From the NCBI RefSeq assembly GCF_018691265.1, contig NW_024881324.1, positions 4,839,730 through 4,903,729 on the forward strand: a DNA stretch of 64,000 nucleotides. Direction: 5' to 3'. Below, in pieces: positions 62,368 to 64,000 of the stretch (position 1 is the first letter of the stretch; the number at the start of each line of letters is the position of its first letter). Below the pieces are notes generated by a model. The model saw only the letters and a program-made list of their open reading frames with translations, did not search any database and was not told the origin of the DNA. The position numbers and the translations under genes are program-made. The stretch comes from Tyto alba. Lineage: Eukaryota > Chordata > Aves > Strigiformes > Tytonidae.

Positions 62368-62764
62368 TATGAGGACAGGCTGAGAGTTGGGGTTGTTCGG
62401 CCCAGAGAAGGCTCTGGGGAGACTTTAGAGAAGCCTCCCAGGGCTTAAAGGGGGGACAGGAAAAGTGGGGAGGGACTCTGGGTCAGGGGGTGGGGGATAG
62501 GATGAGGGGTAACAGTTTTAAATTGACCGAGGGCAGATTTAGATGAGATGTAAGGCAGAAATTGTTCCCTGTGTGGGGTAGAGGCGCTGGCCCCGGGTGC
62601 CCAGAGCAGCTGTGGGTGCCCCCTCCCTGGAAGGGTTCAAGGCCAGGTTGGACGGGGCTGGGAGCAAACTGGGCTGGGGGAAGGGGGCCCTGCCCGGGGC
62701 AGGGGGGTGGAACTAGATGGTCTTTAAGCTACCTTTCAACCCCAACCATTCTGTGATTCTATGA
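62368..62764 (+). mobile_element. CR1 LINE 3' tail, well preserved
   Basis: About 400 bp with the full block order of an avian CR1 3' end. In order it has GAGGACAGGCTGAGAGTTGG, a CAGCC/GAGAAGGCTC-type segment and GGACTCTGGGTCAGGG. Then come GAGGGGTAACAGTTTTAAA, the CCCTCCCTGGAAGGGTTCAA block and GGTTGGACGGGGCTGGGAGC. GGAACTAGATGGTCTTTAAG follows, and it closes with CCAACCATTCTGTGATTCTATGA in two parts. It is truncated at its 5' end, as usual for CR1, and has no target duplication, which also fits CR1. It contains the last ORF2-side and 3' UTR region only and encodes nothing intact. It is the best-preserved CR1 copy here. Confidence 0.95.
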
Positions 62765-63595
62765 CTTGAAATCTCTGAAGCTGCTCAAGAACAATTTTCC
62801 TGGTTGCCACTTAAAATGCTTGTTTCCATTGAACTCACAAACTTGTCATCATTCTCTGAATTAACTCTTTTTACCTTCCAAATGAGGATTATAACCAAAT
62901 ATTAAAGTAGCACGTGTAAATTTTGATAGACCAAAATGCAGAGCCTGAAAAAGTTTCATGGAAGATAGAGAGTCAGAAGTAAAATCCAAGAGTCATGAAG
63001 GGCATGAAGACTTGCCAGGGACTTGCTTGTCTCAGGCTGCTTCATAGAATTGTCTCACGCCAGAACAAGACAGAAGGGATTGAATGTGAGGCATGAAGAG
63101 CATCTTCTGGTCCCTGGTACAGGTGGTGGGGCAAGGCCAACATCTTGTCTAAATCCCTCTCTTATATTTAGGACCTATCCTGTGACATATCTAGTTTGTC
63201 TTCTCTTGCTACCTAACCCTGACAGAATCTTGGGTGTTCCAAATCAGAGGAAATTTGATTAAGTGGAAGTACTGCTAAATGTCAGACCAGAGCAGATACC
63301 ACAGCATCTGATCTTAAACTCCATTTAGTCACAAGTGAGATAGCATGTGAAATGGCAGAGCAAATAATTTTCTGTGCTAACCCCACAGTTGCCAGGATGA
63401 AGTAACTGGTAAAGAAAGTTCTTATTTTTCATCACTCTCGTAGCAGCAGTGGTTGGTTCAGAGAGTTCTGTGCTCTCACCCTCTTCAGTGCTCCGCTAAG
63501 ACATATTCTGAAAAACGGATGAAAAGAATATAAGATAGCAGAGGTTGGTAGTGTTCATATATCAAACCAGACATTTAACATTTACATGTAAAGAT
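62765..63595. other. Unannotated DNA between CR1 tail and env remnant
   Basis: No gene or LTR recognised. A 3' LTR for the env remnant would be expected in this direction if the provirus were complete, but no TATA/poly(A) order or TG...CA ends could be made out. Confidence 0.55.
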
Positions 63596-64000
63596 TTACT
63601 GAAAACTACATAGCAAATAGAATAGAACTCGCTTAATCCATGGACCTCCAGGGAGCCAGGAAAACATATCAATGTCCCAGCCTTTCCATGTCTAGACAGG
63701 AACTTGGGCCAGCTTCCGTATTCCTGTGTTAATTTGTTTAACAATTTTAATGTTGTCATCAATTTTTAAACAACAGTTAGAATCATTCATTTTACCACAA
63801 ACACTCCCCTCTTTGGCCAGCAAATAGTCAAGAACCATACAATGTTGGAATATTGCAGTTCGCATTTGTGTGGCTTGATCTGCCAATAGACCAAGGGCAC
63901 AGGCCATCTCATTAGTAATGATCTCTAGGACAGCTTTTAATCAGATAATGTGATTTAGATTATAAATAGGTCCTTGAGCACTGTTAATCCACTCATCAGA
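63596..64000 (-). pseudogene. env: Retroviral env remnant, transmembrane subunit, runs off window
   Basis: One - strand frame reads through the transmembrane (TM) subunit of a retroviral envelope protein. It has an N-terminal helical heptad region rich in Leu and Ile (about 63850-63960) and a segment matching the immunosuppressive-type domain ending in LDYLLAKEG (about 63800-63840). A Cys-x7-Cys-Cys motif follows (about 63782-63813). Next is a KLAQVPV stretch, then a Trp-rich membrane-proximal part and a hydrophobic run (about 63600-63690). TM mediates membrane fusion in an intact virus. This copy cannot: stop codons interrupt the frame at 63941-63943 and 63692-63694, and the frame ends at 63596-63598 soon after the start of the membrane-spanning segment. 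The surface subunit would lie beyond the right edge. No LTR, gag or pol is seen here. The env type is gammaretrovirus-like; the exact group is not determined. Confidence 0.85.

Overview
This 64-kb window looks like non-coding nuclear DNA of a bird. The evidence is its repeats. It holds several CR1 LINE fragments with the avian-type 3' tail (short octamer repeats ending in ATTCTATGA). It also holds solo LTRs whose sequence and TG...ACCACGACA-type ends match endogenous retrovirus LTRs common in bird genomes. The rest is AT-rich, CpG-poor DNA of intron or intergenic character. I found no host protein-coding exon, rRNA, tRNA or other RNA gene, and no CRISPR array or bacterial-type operon. The longest open frames, up to about 180 codons, are no longer than chance predicts over six frames of 64 kb, and none looks like a known protein.

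Layout: 1-15.9 kb is unannotated, mostly AT-rich DNA with A-tracts, one old amniote-type dispersed repeat with an inverted core (843-912) and a 30-bp near-perfect palindrome (14269-14298). At 15.9-16.9 kb is the decayed 5' part (ORF1, esterase-like domain) of a CR1 LINE on the + strand. A CR1 3' tail on the - strand follows at 17.15 kb. 17.4-35.4 kb is unannotated except for a CR1 tail (24.3 kb), a G-quadruplex-type tract (32.33 kb) and possible conserved regulatory blocks. At 35.5-36.9 kb are a probable old LTR on the - strand and a clear solo LTR on the + strand with 5-bp target duplications. 37-51 kb is unannotated apart from an old CR1 fragment (38.2 kb), an A-rich low-complexity tract (42.1 kb) and a small CpG-rich patch (43.9-44.1 kb). 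At 51.06-52.14 kb and 59.41-60.36 kb lie two solo LTRs of one family, each with its own target duplication. A MIR-like core (61.35 kb) and a full CR1 3' tail (62.4-62.8 kb) follow. At the right edge (63.6-64.0 kb, - strand, running off the window) is the decayed transmembrane-subunit part of a retroviral env gene.

Nothing here works as a system. The content is a record of retroelement insertion and decay in a gene-poor stretch. I saw no convincing undescribed biological system. The points most worth a second look are the isolated CR1 ORF1 fragment, the env remnant with its C-x7-CC spacing, the LTR carrying a perfect GTCACGTGAC element beside its TATA box, and the small CpG-rich patch. The repeat calls rest on recognition of family sequence and on directly visible signals such as target duplications, TATA boxes, poly(A) signals and terminal motifs. 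No database search was possible.
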